Below, one piece after another: positions 52,560 to 62,500 of a stretch of DNA of 64,000 bases. The notes beneath the pieces are model-generated. The model was not told where the DNA came from. It made no database searches and saw only the letters and a program-made list of their open reading frames with translations. The position numbers were made by a program, and so were the translations under genes. The stretch's first letter is position 1. Every line of letters starts with the position of its first letter. Source of the DNA: Thiohalorhabdus sp. Cl-TMA (GTDB lineage: Bacteria > Pseudomonadota > Gammaproteobacteria > Thiohalorhabdales > Thiohalorhabdaceae); the NCBI RefSeq assembly GCF_041821045.1, contig NZ_JBGUAW010000004.1:186001-250000 (forward strand), in the 5' to 3' direction.

Positions 52560-53393
52560 ATGCTAGAAGCCGTATTCTTCGGCCTTGACCCCCGCCTCCT
52601 GGGTCTGATCGTCCTGATCGTGCTATTCCTAGCCACCGAGGCCGGATTTCGGCTCGGGCGTCCATACGCGGGGCAAATAGAAAGCTCACAGCGGTCCCAG
52701 GCCACCACCCTCCAGGCCGCGATCCTCGGTTTCCTGGCCCTGGTGCTCAGCTTCACCTACTCCGGTTCCTACAACCGCTTCGACACCCGCCGCCAGCTCG
52801 TCATCCAGGAGGCCAACGCCATCGAGACCACCTACCTGCGGGCGGGCACCATGCCCGAGAAGATGCGGGAGCGCACGCGGGCCTTACTGCGCGACTACGT
52901 CATTACCCGGACACCGACGCCCATGCCAAAGGCAGTTGAGCGGGCCATTGCCAAGGCGGAACGGCTGCATGAAGCACTGTGGAAGCAGGCCGAGCAGTTT
53001 TCCCGCAGCGGCGCCGATCCGGCGCGCAAGACGCTGTTCATCAGCTCCCTCAACGAAACCATCGACCTGCACACCAGCCGGGTCGCCGCCTATCTGTACC
53101 GTGCCCCGCCGGCGCTGCTGTTCGTACTCCACGTCGGCGCGGTGATCGCGGTGCTTTTCATGGGCTACGTGACAGGGCTGGACAACCGCCGGTTCTATAT
53201 CGGCCTGGGCGCCATGGTCGTGCTCATCACCATCCTGCTGACCGTGATCGTGGACCTGGAGAATGCGCGGATGGGATTCATCACAGCGAGCCAGCAGCCC
53301 CTTCTGGACGTGCAGGAGAACATCGGTGCGGTGGGCCCGGAAGGCCCTCCGAGGGGTTTTCAACCGGGTAGCCGTCTTCCAGGCACCGAGTAG
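52560..53393 (+). CDS. DUF4239 (bestrophin-like) membrane protein
   Basis: 277 aa. Two N-terminal TM segments (about 11-30 and 50-70), a soluble helical middle with the family motif IQEANAIETTYLRAGTMPE, and two C-terminal TM segments (about 185-235). The layout fits the DUF4239 bestrophin-like family, of unknown function. The ribosome site is weak. No partner is evident. Confidence 0.75.
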   Translation: MLEAVFFGLDPRLLGLIVLIVLFLATEAGFRLGRPYAGQIESSQRSQATTLQAAILGFLALVLSFTYSGSYNRFDTRRQLVIQEANAIETTYLRAGTMPEKMRERTRALLRDYVITRTPTPMPKAVERAIAKAERLHEALWKQAEQFSRSGADPARKTLFISSLNETIDLHTSRVAAYLYRAPPALLFVLHVGAVIAVLFMGYVTGLDNRRFYIGLGAMVVLITILLTVIVDLENARMGFITASQQPLLDVQENIGAVGPEGPPRGFQPGSRLPGTE

Positions 53394-53444
53394 CTCACCC
53401 GGGCCCGAGACTGACCGCGGGAGGCACCATTCTGCGGAAAGACC

Positions 53445-53588
53445 GTGGAAGAGGCGCTTATCCAAGCGGTGTCCTGGCTGCAGGTGGCGGCCGTCGCGGC
53501 GATCCGGACGGCCCTGAACTTGTTCCTCCAACGGGAGCTAAGGGAGATGGAAAGCCAGCCGAACCAGAAAATTGCCGATACGACATAA
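53445..53588 (+). pseudogene. Probable internally deleted DUF1622 remnant
   Basis: 47-codon frame from GTG. The start (EEALIQAVSWLQV) resembles the N-terminus of DUF1622 membrane proteins and AVAAIRTALNLFLQRELREME resembles their C-terminus. The ~60 residues with two membrane helices that normally lie between are missing. Could be an expressed short peptide, but a deletion remnant is more likely. Confidence 0.4.
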
Positions 53589-53639
53589 GCATCTAGTGTC
53601 CTGTCTCAGGACAGGCCACTAAAAGACGCCCACCTGCCT

Positions 53640-55118
53640 TTAGTGAAGACCCCCGTCCACGGCGGTCTGCATCTTCTCGATCACCGCATCCAGATTGAAG
53701 GCCGCCGGTTTCTGGCGCGGCGGGAACTCGCGGAAGGATTGGAGCTGCTCCGCCGCCAGGGCCTGCATGGGATAGATCACGAAGGCGTGCTCGATGACCC
53801 AGTTCCAGTACCCGTTGGCGTTCTCGTCGGCCTGCTCGAAGGGGTCCTGGCGCAGGTTGAAGAGCTTGGGCAGGCGCAGGTCCACGAAGGGCTCCGCCCA
53901 CAGCTGCATGGTCTTGGCCCGCTGCTCGGCGAACACCGCCTTCCAGTCGCCGTAGCGGATGGCAACAACCTTGCCGTCGTCGTTGGTGTAGAAGAACCAC
54001 TTGCGGGGACTCTCGTCGGTCTCGCCGCTCAGGTAGGGCAGCAGGTTGTAGCCGTCGATGTGCACCTTGAAATGCTTCTCCCCCGCCTCGTGCCCCTTGC
54101 GGAGCTTGTCCACGATATCGGGCTCCCCGACGGCCGCCAGCAGGGTGGGCAGCCATTCCTGGTGGGTGGCGATGCCGTTCAGGACCGCCCCGGAGCGCCA
54201 CTTGCCGGGCCAGCGGGCCAGGGAGGGCACGCGGTAGGCGCCTTCCCAGTTGGTGTTCTTCTCGCTGCGCCAGGGGCTGATGGCGGCGTCGGGCCAGCTG
54301 TTGTAGTGGGGGCCGTTGTCGGTGCTGTAGAGGACGATGGTGTCCTCGGCGATGCCGAGCTCGTCCAGGAGGTCGAGGAGCTGGCCCACGTGGCCGTCGT
54401 GCTCGACCATGGCGTCATTGTAGAAGCCCTGGCCGCTCAGGCCCCGGGATTCCTCCTTGAGATAGGTCCACAGGTGCATGCGCGTGGCGTTCCACCAGAT
54501 AAAGAACGGCTTGCCCGCCTCGTGGGCCTGCCGGATGAAGCCCTTGGTACGGTCGGTGACATCGTCGTCGATGGTCTCCATGCGCTCCTTGGTCAGCGGG
54601 CCGGTATCCTCCATGGCTCCGCCGGCGAAGGCGTGGATCACGCCCCGGGGACCGAAGCGCTTGCGGAATTCGGGGTCCTCGGGGTAGTCCGGATGCTCCG
54701 GCTCCTCCTCGGCGTTCAGGTGGTAGAGGTTGCCGTAGAACTCGTCGAAACCGTGGTTGTGCGGCAGGAACTTGTCCAGGTCGCCGAAGTGGTTCTTGCC
54801 GAACTGCCCGGTGACGTAGCCCAGGGGCTTGAGCAGCTCGGCGATGGTGGGGTCCTCGGCCTGCAGACCCACATCCGCCCCGGGGATGCCCACCTTGGTC
54901 AGGCCGGTGCGGACCGGGTTCTGGCCGGTGATAAAGGCGGCCCGGCCGGCGGTGCAGCTCTGCTGGCCGTAGTAGTCGGTGAAATCGATCCCCTCGCGGG
55001 CGAGGCGATCGAGGTTGGGCGTTTCGTAGCCCATGGCGCCGTGGTTGTGACAGCTCAGGTTGTACCAGCCGATGTCGTCGCCCCACAGGACCAGGATGTT
55101 CGGTTTTCCTTCGGGCAT
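53640..55118 (-). CDS. Arylsulfatase-type sulfatase
   Basis: 492 aa alkaline phosphatase-superfamily sulfatase. The metal-binding start is PNILVLWGDDIGWYNLS. The formylglycine site is Cys55 in QQSCTAGRAAFITGQ, and FGKNHFGD and YSTDNGPH complete the active site. No signal peptide, so it should be cytoplasmic unless another start is used. No maturase (FGE) is in the window. GGAGAAGG precedes the ATG. A BASS transporter and an outer-membrane barrel lie upstream on the same strand and might import a sulfate ester (inference). Confidence 0.9.
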   Translation of the reverse strand: MPEGKPNILVLWGDDIGWYNLSCHNHGAMGYETPNLDRLAREGIDFTDYYGQQSCTAGRAAFITGQNPVRTGLTKVGIPGADVGLQAEDPTIAELLKPLGYVTGQFGKNHFGDLDKFLPHNHGFDEFYGNLYHLNAEEEPEHPDYPEDPEFRKRFGPRGVIHAFAGGAMEDTGPLTKERMETIDDDVTDRTKGFIRQAHEAGKPFFIWWNATRMHLWTYLKEESRGLSGQGFYNDAMVEHDGHVGQLLDLLDELGIAEDTIVLYSTDNGPHYNSWPDAAISPWRSEKNTNWEGAYRVPSLARWPGKWRSGAVLNGIATHQEWLPTLLAAVGEPDIVDKLRKGHEAGEKHFKVHIDGYNLLPYLSGETDESPRKWFFYTNDDGKVVAIRYGDWKAVFAEQRAKTMQLWAEPFVDLRLPKLFNLRQDPFEQADENANGYWNWVIEHAFVIYPMQALAAEQLQSFREFPPRQKPAAFNLDAVIEKMQTAVDGGLH

Positions 55119-55261
55119 GGCCCTTCTCCGATCGGTTTGGTCAAAACAAAAGCACCAGTCCTCAGCCCCGCTTACAACAGCAACGGTCCTTACTGTTTTG
55201 ACCTTTCTAGCTGATAAGGGATCGAAAATAGGGGCTCACCCGGGGGTTACGCTGCGGCTAC

Positions 55262-56116
55262 CTAGCTGGCTTGGCCTTCACCCCGCCGCCCCTTCAGCAG
55301 CGTCACCAGGAAGAAAACCAGATTCGGCGGGATCATGAGGGCGCTGAAGGCCACCAACGGCACCTCGATGTTTATTCCGGGGGGGCTGTGCTGAGCCACG
55401 GCAAGGCAAAAGGGCACATTGCGCATGCTGCTGGCGGTGGCCAGCACCCTGCGGGTAGGAGCTTCGGGGCCGCCCAGAAGCCACCCAATGGCCAGGGATG
55501 CCAGGATGAAGCCGAACATCGCCAGCAAGGCCCAGGGCTCCAAGGCCGCCATATTGGCTTGGCGCCGGGCGAGGGTGAAGCCGATAAAGGCGACGAACGC
55601 CAAGGTACCGGTAATCACTGCGGGCGGGGCGAGCCTGGTGGCCAGCCCGGGCACCTGCGAGCGCAGGAGTAGGCCGAGCCCCAGCGGTAGCACCAGGAGA
55701 AGCAGGAACACCCAGAACGCCCGGGCATAGGGAACGGCCAGGGGCATGCTCCCCGAAAGGGCTAGCTCCATCAAAAAGGGCGAAAGGAATACCGCGACGA
55801 GGGAAAGTGCGAAAGCCGTGGTCCCGGCATGGGCCAGCGCCGCCTTTTGTTTGCCCGTAAACTGCAAGGCGCTCGGCCCGCCGGGCGCGCAAGCCAGCAG
55901 CAATAATGCCACCGCCAACTCCGGCTTCATGGGCACCAGGCGCACCAGCGCCACGCCCATCAGCGGTATCACCAGGAAGTTCGCAACCAGGGCGCGGCCG
56001 AGAAAACCTCGCAGACGCAATGCTTCTCGCATCGCCCCCGTGGTCACCTGCAGGCCGATACCCACCATGGAGGCTGCGACGAAAACAATCAGGGAAACGG
56101 TTGCACTGGCACCCAT
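55262..56116 (-). CDS. BASS-family transporter, second copy
   Basis: 284 aa with about nine hydrophobic segments. GLQVTTGAMREALR near the N-terminus, LLLLACAPGGPSALQFTGK in the middle and TASSMRNVPFCLAVAQ late fit the bile acid:sodium symporter superfamily, though it differs clearly from the one at 12926. AAGGG precedes the ATG. It lies 140 bases upstream of the sulfatase gene. Confidence 0.8.
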   Translation of the reverse strand: MGASATVSLIVFVAASMVGIGLQVTTGAMREALRLRGFLGRALVANFLVIPLMGVALVRLVPMKPELAVALLLLACAPGGPSALQFTGKQKAALAHAGTTAFALSLVAVFLSPFLMELALSGSMPLAVPYARAFWVFLLLLVLPLGLGLLLRSQVPGLATRLAPPAVITGTLAFVAFIGFTLARRQANMAALEPWALLAMFGFILASLAIGWLLGGPEAPTRRVLATASSMRNVPFCLAVAQHSPPGINIEVPLVAFSALMIPPNLVFFLVTLLKGRRGEGQAS

Positions 56117-56237
56117 GAAACCCTTCCCCCGGAGAGCAACTGCTTCCCACCGGGATGGATAAGCACCGCCGGCTGCTCGAATACATGTCCGTGGTCTACA
56201 GGGTGGGTACGCTCAAGCTGGTTCCCGCCGGCAGACG

Positions 56238-57056
56238 TCAGAACCGGACCCCGACATACCCGAGGTAGCCCCGATAGGCGTTATCCAGCTGGCCCCGCCA
56301 GTCCGGCTCGTCCACCCGGGCATTCAGGGTAAACCGGTTGGTCCCCAGGCCGAAGTGCACGTGCTGGATGGGCCGCCACTCGATAGCTAGCCGCATGTCG
56401 TTGTAGGAGCCCCGGATATCCTCGCCCAGCTCCACATAGAGGGATTCGGTGGTGAAAAGCACATGCCAATTGCGGCTGATGGCATAGTCCAGACGCAGCC
56501 CCAGCAGGGGTAGCGGCGCCTTCACCTCCTCCTTCTCGGAAACCGCCCCACCGGTCGTCTTCAGCTCCGCTTCATAGCGGGTCACCCGCGCGCCGGCAGT
56601 GAAGCCCAGCTCCAACGTTTTCGTGTGATAGAAGGACCAGGTATAGGCGAGCTTCCAGACCTCGTTCTCCAGCGAGCCCTTCACCCGGGCCTCGACGTCG
56701 AAGGTCTGGTCCCGGAAGTCGATCTCCCGGCCGATGGTCTTCTTCCCGTCCCGTTCATACTGGAAATAGGAGAAATCGATGCGGTGGTGGGGATTGAACC
56801 GGAAATAACCCTGCAGGCGCGGTACGGTCACCCGCTCCTCCACATCCAGGTCGCGCTCCAGGCTGATGCTGGTCCCAAGCAGCCCCGCCGGCCGGTTGGC
56901 GCTGATGGTGGAATCCGCATCATCGATGTAGAAAGCTCCCAGGTTCAGGACGAAGGTATCCGGACGTTCCTCTTCCGGGTCGGCGGTCTGCGCCAGTGCG
57001 GGTGGAGCCCCCAGGCCCAGTAGGGCTGCCAGGGTACCCGTGGTCACCTTATTCAT
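56238..57056 (-). CDS. Outer-membrane beta-barrel protein
   Basis: 272 aa. Signal peptide ends near residue 22 (GAPPALAQTADP). The rest alternates polar and hydrophobic residues in barrel-like strands (LQGYFRFNPHHRIDFSYFQYE, KLAYTWSFYHTKTLELGFTAG) and ends in YVGVRF with the terminal Phe of outer-membrane barrels. ATG at 57056 has GGAAGGG upstream. No specific family; a porin or OmpW-like receptor is possible. Confidence 0.75.
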   Translation of the reverse strand: MNKVTTGTLAALLGLGAPPALAQTADPEEERPDTFVLNLGAFYIDDADSTISANRPAGLLGTSISLERDLDVEERVTVPRLQGYFRFNPHHRIDFSYFQYERDGKKTIGREIDFRDQTFDVEARVKGSLENEVWKLAYTWSFYHTKTLELGFTAGARVTRYEAELKTTGGAVSEKEEVKAPLPLLGLRLDYAISRNWHVLFTTESLYVELGEDIRGSYNDMRLAIEWRPIQHVHFGLGTNRFTLNARVDEPDWRGQLDNAYRGYLGYVGVRF

Positions 57057-57466
57057 GAGTATTACCCTTCCATTTCCCGTTCTTTCTGCATTCCTGTCTT
57101 CAAAAACCGGAATAACGGTTTTCCGCTCCTCCCAAAAGGGCACAACAAATCGCCCCGGCTCAAGGAGCCGGGCATCATTTGGCGCCGTAAATTGGAGCAA
57201 AGAGGGATCTTCAGGAGAAAAAGCGGGGAATTTCCTTAAATGAAAATGGAACAGGTCGGCGGGCCAACAGCACTATCCCTCCACCCCATATTGCGGATTC
57301 CGAACCTCTCCGGATTCTTCCATGGCGAAAGGAGAAGCGGCGGCCCACCTCGGCGGGTCCCGCAAAGCCTTTACGGATAGTGGGATGCCCCTTGGCCGGG
57401 ACTTTACTGAGGAACTATTCCGGCAAACCCCTCCACAAAACTATATGAAGGCGTTGATTTTTCGCC
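57057..57466. other. Intergenic region without a supported gene
   Basis: About 410 bases, less GC-rich than average. It includes a small hairpin AAAACC/GGTTTT near 57102-57122. It should carry the promoter of the barrel gene. A plus-strand frame at 57322-57588 runs antisense into the next gene and has no family features. Confidence 0.55.
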
Positions 57467-57775
57467 TCAGGTACCACGGAGCGCCCGCCCCGCCGACGGG
57501 CGCAAGATTATTACTCGGAGGCCCAGCCATTCGCCGTAGAGCCGGACGGCACCACCAGCCGCGGTGTCTTCTCCGGGGATGTCGGTGAGGTGCTGGTACA
57601 GGGCGTTGTAATCAGCCGCCAGCTTGAGGTCGTATCTTCCCAGCGAGGGGATAGTGGGCCAGACGGGCCGCGCCTTTTCCCGCGCTTTTCTGATCTCCCT
57701 GATCTGCTCAAGGACGCTGGTCGGCCCGTTGATCCCGGCCGAATCCCGCTCGCGCGGGGCCGGTTCGGACCTCAC
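57467..57775 (-). CDS. Hypothetical protein at the end of the RND/BCCT chain
   Basis: 102 aa, soluble, not recognised; charged helix (VLEQIREIRKAREKARPVWP) then YDLKLAADYNALYQHLTDIPGED. The GTG start overlaps the stop of the 43-aa frame upstream (GTGA), which suggests coupled translation. Confidence 0.5.
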   Translation of the reverse strand: MRSEPAPRERDSAGINGPTSVLEQIREIRKAREKARPVWPTIPSLGRYDLKLAADYNALYQHLTDIPGEDTAAGGAVRLYGEWLGLRVIILRPSAGRALRGT

Positions 57776-57903
57776 TCCAGCAGTTTGATCACCGGCCGTC
57801 TGCGCCAGCCCCGGACCCCTGCCTTTCCAGCATTATCCACCACCTCCTGCTCCGTCCTGGTAGCGGGAGCAAAACGGGGTCCACGCCGCCGCGAATGGTC
57901 CAC
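57772..57903 (-). CDS. 43-aa basic small protein
   Basis: GTG start with AAAGGG just upstream, 9 bases after the stop of the 30-aa membrane peptide. Arg-rich (SRRRGPRFAPATRTEQ, RGWRRRPVIKLLE). Stop overlaps the next gene. Not recognised. Confidence 0.4.
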   Translation of the reverse strand: MDHSRRRGPRFAPATRTEQEVVDNAGKAGVRGWRRRPVIKLLE

Positions 57904-57912
57904 AGTACCCTT

Positions 57913-58005
57913 TCAGTCCTCGCCCTCCCCGGGAATCCGTTTCACCCAGAGCCAGATGAGCAGTCCCACAAAGGCGAACACCATGACATTCAGGAATTTG
58001 TCCAT
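57913..58005 (-). CDS. 30-aa membrane peptide coupled to the BCCT transporter
   Basis: MDKFLN followed by one hydrophobic helix (VMVFAFVGLLIWLWV, residues 7-21) and a charged end KRIPGEGED. Its ATG shares one base with the transporter stop codon (TAATG), a typical coupling arrangement. It may be a small accessory subunit of the transporter (inference). Confidence 0.6.
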   Translation of the reverse strand: MDKFLNVMVFAFVGLLIWLWVKRIPGEGED

Positions 58006-59507
58006 TATTCCGCCCTCCGTGGGGGTTCCTGGCGCAGGGCCCGCAAGAAGGTCACCAGCAGCAGCAGGACGATGAAGACGAAGGGGCCGGCACTCAGGGC
58101 GATGATCTGGCGGACCGCTTCGGCGCTCTCGGACAGGATCATGGCCAGGCCCAGCACACCGAGGATCACCCCCCAGGTGAGCTTGACCCGCACCCGGGGG
58201 TTGGTGTCGCCGTGGCTGGAGAACATGGCCAGCACATAGGCCGCGCTCACCACGCTGGTGATGATGAACAGGAGGGCGGCGACGATGGTGGCGATGGTGG
58301 TCAGCGGCGACAGGGGGAAGTTGTCCAACAGCAGGAAGGTGGCGCGGTTCACGTCCTCACTCACCACCTCCAGGTCCAGGCGGCCCGCCCGCCCCTGGAA
58401 GAAGCCGGCGCTGCCGAGTACCCCGAACCAGAAGATGGAGAAGGCCGTGGGCACCAGAAGCACCCCGGCCACGAACTCGCGGATGGTGCGCCCCCTGGAG
58501 ATGCGGGCGATGAACACGCCGACGAAGGGCGACCATGCCAACCACCACACCATGTAGTTCAGGGTCCACTCCGCGAACCAGCCCTCCACGGACCGATCGA
58601 AAAAGGCATAGGTGCGGAACCCCTGGTGCGCCACCCGGCTCAGGTAGTTGCCGATGGAATCCACGATGGAGCCCATCAGGGTTCCCGTGGGCCCCACCAG
58701 CAGGATGTAGACCATGAGGCCGATGGTGATGGCGATGGCCGTATTGGAGAGCAGGGCCATGCCGCGGCTCAGGTCCACCGTAAGCGGGAACATATAGGCG
58801 GCGAACAGCACGGCGAACACGGCCAGCGCCAAGCCCATGCCGCCGGGCTCCATCCCCAGCATCCCGGCGAGACCGTCGGAGACCTGGAACACCCCCATGG
58901 CCACCGACCCGGCCAGGCCGATGGCGGTGGCGTAGATGCTCAGCAGATCGATCACGCCCCCGGCACCCCGGGTCCAGCGATTAGCCCCGTAGACCTGCGC
59001 CAGGGGGGCGCCCACCAGCTGCGGACCGCCCCAGCGGAAGCTGAAGTAGGCGATGACCATCCCCGTCATCCCGTATATGGCCCAGGCGTGCAGGCCCCAG
59101 TGGAAATCGGTGATGAACAGGGCGCCGTCGGAGGCCCGGGCCGGATCGAACTCCTGGCGTAGGAAGAGGAAGTGGGTTACCGGCTCAGCGGTGCCGTAGA
59201 AGAGCAGGCCCACGCCCATGCCGGCGGCGAACATCATGGTGAGCCAGCTGGGCGTGGAGAACTCCGGGCGGTCGTCATCGCCGCCGAGCCGCAGCCTGCC
59301 GTACCGGGATAGGGCCAGAGCCACCGCCGTGATGAGAAGGATGCTGGTGGTCAGCATCACGAACCAGCCCCGGCTCCGGAAAACCAGGGCCACGTGCCGC
59401 TCGGCGAGGCCGGCCAGCCCATCGGTATCGACGATGCCCCACACCGCCACTGCGGTGGTGAGCAGCAGGGCAAGCAGGGGGACGAGATTACGGGTTAGCC
59501 CCTTCAA
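58005..59507 (-). CDS. BCCT-family betaine/choline/carnitine-type transporter
   Basis: 500 aa inner-membrane carrier with about 12 TM helices, importing betaine or a related compatible solute with Na+ or H+. Signature AAGMGVGLLFYGTAEPVTHF in the first unwound helix region and WWLAWSPFVGVFIARISRGR in helix 8 with its aromatic box. The substrate is not certain. The start is taken as TTG at 59507, which overlaps the RND pump stop (TTGA) and gives the usual length; no ATG lies before the first helix. With the betaine synthesis genes it fits a salt-adapted organism. Confidence 0.92.
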   Translation of the reverse strand: MKGLTRNLVPLLALLLTTAVAVWGIVDTDGLAGLAERHVALVFRSRGWFVMLTTSILLITAVALALSRYGRLRLGGDDDRPEFSTPSWLTMMFAAGMGVGLLFYGTAEPVTHFLFLRQEFDPARASDGALFITDFHWGLHAWAIYGMTGMVIAYFSFRWGGPQLVGAPLAQVYGANRWTRGAGGVIDLLSIYATAIGLAGSVAMGVFQVSDGLAGMLGMEPGGMGLALAVFAVLFAAYMFPLTVDLSRGMALLSNTAIAITIGLMVYILLVGPTGTLMGSIVDSIGNYLSRVAHQGFRTYAFFDRSVEGWFAEWTLNYMVWWLAWSPFVGVFIARISRGRTIREFVAGVLLVPTAFSIFWFGVLGSAGFFQGRAGRLDLEVVSEDVNRATFLLLDNFPLSPLTTIATIVAALLFIITSVVSAAYVLAMFSSHGDTNPRVRVKLTWGVILGVLGLAMILSESAEAVRQIIALSAGPFVFIVLLLLVTFLRALRQEPPRRAE

Positions 59508-62500
59508 GCCTGCTTTTCCCCCGTTTCCGCCACGGTAGGGTTCGGCACCTTGAAAAAGACGGCGTAGAGCACCGGGACGATGACCAAGGTCAGCACCGTG
59601 GCGAAGCCGAGCCCGAACATGATGGTCACCGCCATGGCGACAAAGAAGGCGTCTCCCACCAGCGGGACCATGCCGAGGATGGTGGTAAGCGCCGCCATGG
59701 ACACGGGGATCAGGCGGCTGAGCCCCGCATCCACCACCGCCGGGAAGGGCGCCTTGCCGCCCCCTCGCTCGGCATCGATCTGGTCGATGAGGACCACGGC
59801 GTTCTTGATGAGCATCCCGGTAAGGCTCATTAGGCCGAGCAGGGCCATGAAGCCGAAGGGCTGGCCGAACAGCAGGAGCCCCACGGTTACGCCGATGATG
59901 GACAGGGGCACGGTGAGCCAGATCACCAGAGTCTTGCGGATGGAGTTGAACAGGATGATGACCATGAGCACCATCAAGCCGAAGAAGATGGGGATGTAGC
60001 CGGCCAGGGAGGCGTTGGCTCGGGCCGAGTCCTCCGCCTCGCCGCCCCAGGCGATGGAGTAGCCGGGCATGCCCTTCAGCGGCAGCCTGCCCATGTCCTG
60101 CACCGGGATGGTCTGCGGCCCCCACTCCGCCCGGGACACCGGATGGCCCAGTACCGCTTCCGCATCCACCCCCAGGGCCTTCTCAATGGGCGCCTTGATG
60201 CGGTTCATCATTTCGGCCGGCAGGCCCCGGTCCACGTCCGCGTGGAGCCGCAGCATGGTGGTGCGGTCGCGGCGCCAGATGTCGGTGTTCTCGAACTCAG
60301 GGCGGAAGCCGGTAACCACCTGGTCGGCGGCGATCATCTCCTCGGCCACCTCGCTCCACACCGGGATGGAGCCGAGGTTGTCGAGGTCGAAGCGCTCCGC
60401 CGAGGGCAGGCGGGCGACGATGGGCAGCAGCTCGTCCTCCTCCCGGTACACCCCCACCTGGGTACCGTCCACGGCCATCTCCATGGCCCGGCCCAGGTCG
60501 GTGCGGTCGATCCCCGCCCGGCTGGCCTGGGTCTCCGCCAGCATGGGCTTGACCACCTTGACCATGTTGCCCCATTCGTTGCGCACCCCCTTGGAGGCGG
60601 GGTCGTCCTGCATGATCCCCTGGGCCTCCTCGGCGAGCCGGCGCAGGACCCGGGGGTCCGGGCCGCTGATGCGGAGCTGGACCTTGCCGCCGGTGGAGGG
60701 TCCGAGGATGAACTGCCGGGCATTGACCACCGCATCGGGGACCTTTTCCGGCAGCTCCCGCTGGAGGCGCTGAATCATATCCGGAATCTTGCGGTAGTCG
60801 TCCACGCTCACCAGGGCCTGGGCGAAGCGCGGGTCGAGCTTCTCCACCGGGTAGGTGAGGAGGAAGCGCACCTGGCTGCCGCCCACCTGCGTGGCCACCT
60901 GGCTCACTCCTTCCTGGTCGCGCAGATACGCCTCCACCGGGCGCATACGCTCGGCGACCTCCTCGATGCGGGTGCCCTGCGGGAACCAGAAATCCACGTA
61001 GAACTGCGGCCGGGTGGAGTCGGGGAAGAAGCTCTTCGAGACCGCCCCGAAGGCGGCGAGCGCGGCCAGGAACAGGGAAAGCACCCCCAGCAGGGTAATG
61101 CCCCGGTGGCGGATGGCCAGGGTCAGGAGGCGCCGATAGCCCTGGAAGAGCCCGCCGCTGTAGGGGTCCCCGCCGCCCTGCTCGCCGCCGGACGCACCCC
61201 GCTTCAGGAAGGTTTTGCATAGCAAAGGCGTGGCGGTGACTGCGGTGACCCAGCTTAGCAGCAGGGAGATCAGCACCACCTGGAACAGGGTGCGGGTGTA
61301 CTCCCCGGTGGAGTCCTGGGACGTGCCGATGGCGGCGAAGGCGAGCACGGCGATGACCGTGGCGCCGAGCAGGGGGATGCCGGTCTGGCCCACCACCTCG
61401 CGGGCGGCCTTGTCGGCGTCCTCCCCCTGGCGCATGCGTACGCGCATGCCGTCGGTGACTACGATGGCATTGTCCACGAGCATGCCCAGGGCGATGATCA
61501 GCGCCCCCAGGGAGATGCGCTGCAAGGTGATGTCCAGGAAGTCCATGAAAATGAAGGTGCCGCAGATGGTCACCAGCAGCACGGCGCCAATGATCAAGCC
61601 GCTGCGCAGCCCCATGAACAGCAGCAGGACCAGGACCACGATCACCACCGCCTCGATCAGGTTGACCAGGAACCCCCGCACGGACTCCACCACGGCATCG
61701 CTCTGCACGGCGATGGGGTGCATCTTCATGCCGATGGGCAGCTGGCCCCGAAGCTGCTCTAGGCGCTCCTTCAAGGCATTGCCCATGTTGACCACGTTGC
61801 CGCCTTCCACCGTGGAGATGCCCAGGCCGATGGCGGGCTGGCCGTCCACCCGCAGGATGGTATCCGGGGGATCCTGGTAGCCGCGCTTGATCTCCGCCAC
61901 GTCGCGCAGCTGGATCAGGTTACCGCCTTCCCCGCCGCTCCGGATGAGCAGGTCGCCGAACTGCTCCTCGGAACGGAATCCCCCGGTGGGGTCCACGGCG
62001 ACGAGCTCGTCGCCCACGGTCAGATTGCCGGCGGGCACGGCGATATTCTTGGCCTGCAGCGCGGCGAATATGGCCTCGGGGGAGACACCGAACCGGCTCA
62101 TCTGGTCCCGCTGCATCTCCACGTAGATGGTCTCGGGGAGCGCCCCGTAAAGGGTGATGCGCTTGACGTCCTCGGCGCCTAGCAGCTCCCGCTGCAGGAA
62201 CTTGGCGACTTCGTAGCGCTCCTGCGCGCTATAGCCCTTGCCGGTGAGGGCCACGTAGACCCCGTAGACATCGCCGAAATCGTCGTTGACCACGGAAGGG
62301 CCCGCTCCCGGGGGGAGGTTGCGCTGAGCGTCGTGGACCTTGCGGCGCAGCTCGTCCCAGACCTGGGGCAGGGAGGATTTGTCGTACTGGTCTTTTATGG
62401 TGGCATTGACTTCCGAGCGACCGCGGGAGGAACGAGAAGTGACGAATTTAAGCTGGCCCATCTCCTGGACGGCCCGCTCAATGACGTTGGTGACCTCCTC

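Noticed and set aside
57322-57588. Plus-strand 88-codon frame
   Set aside because: No ribosome site or recognisable features, and it runs antisense into the minus-strand 102-aa gene.
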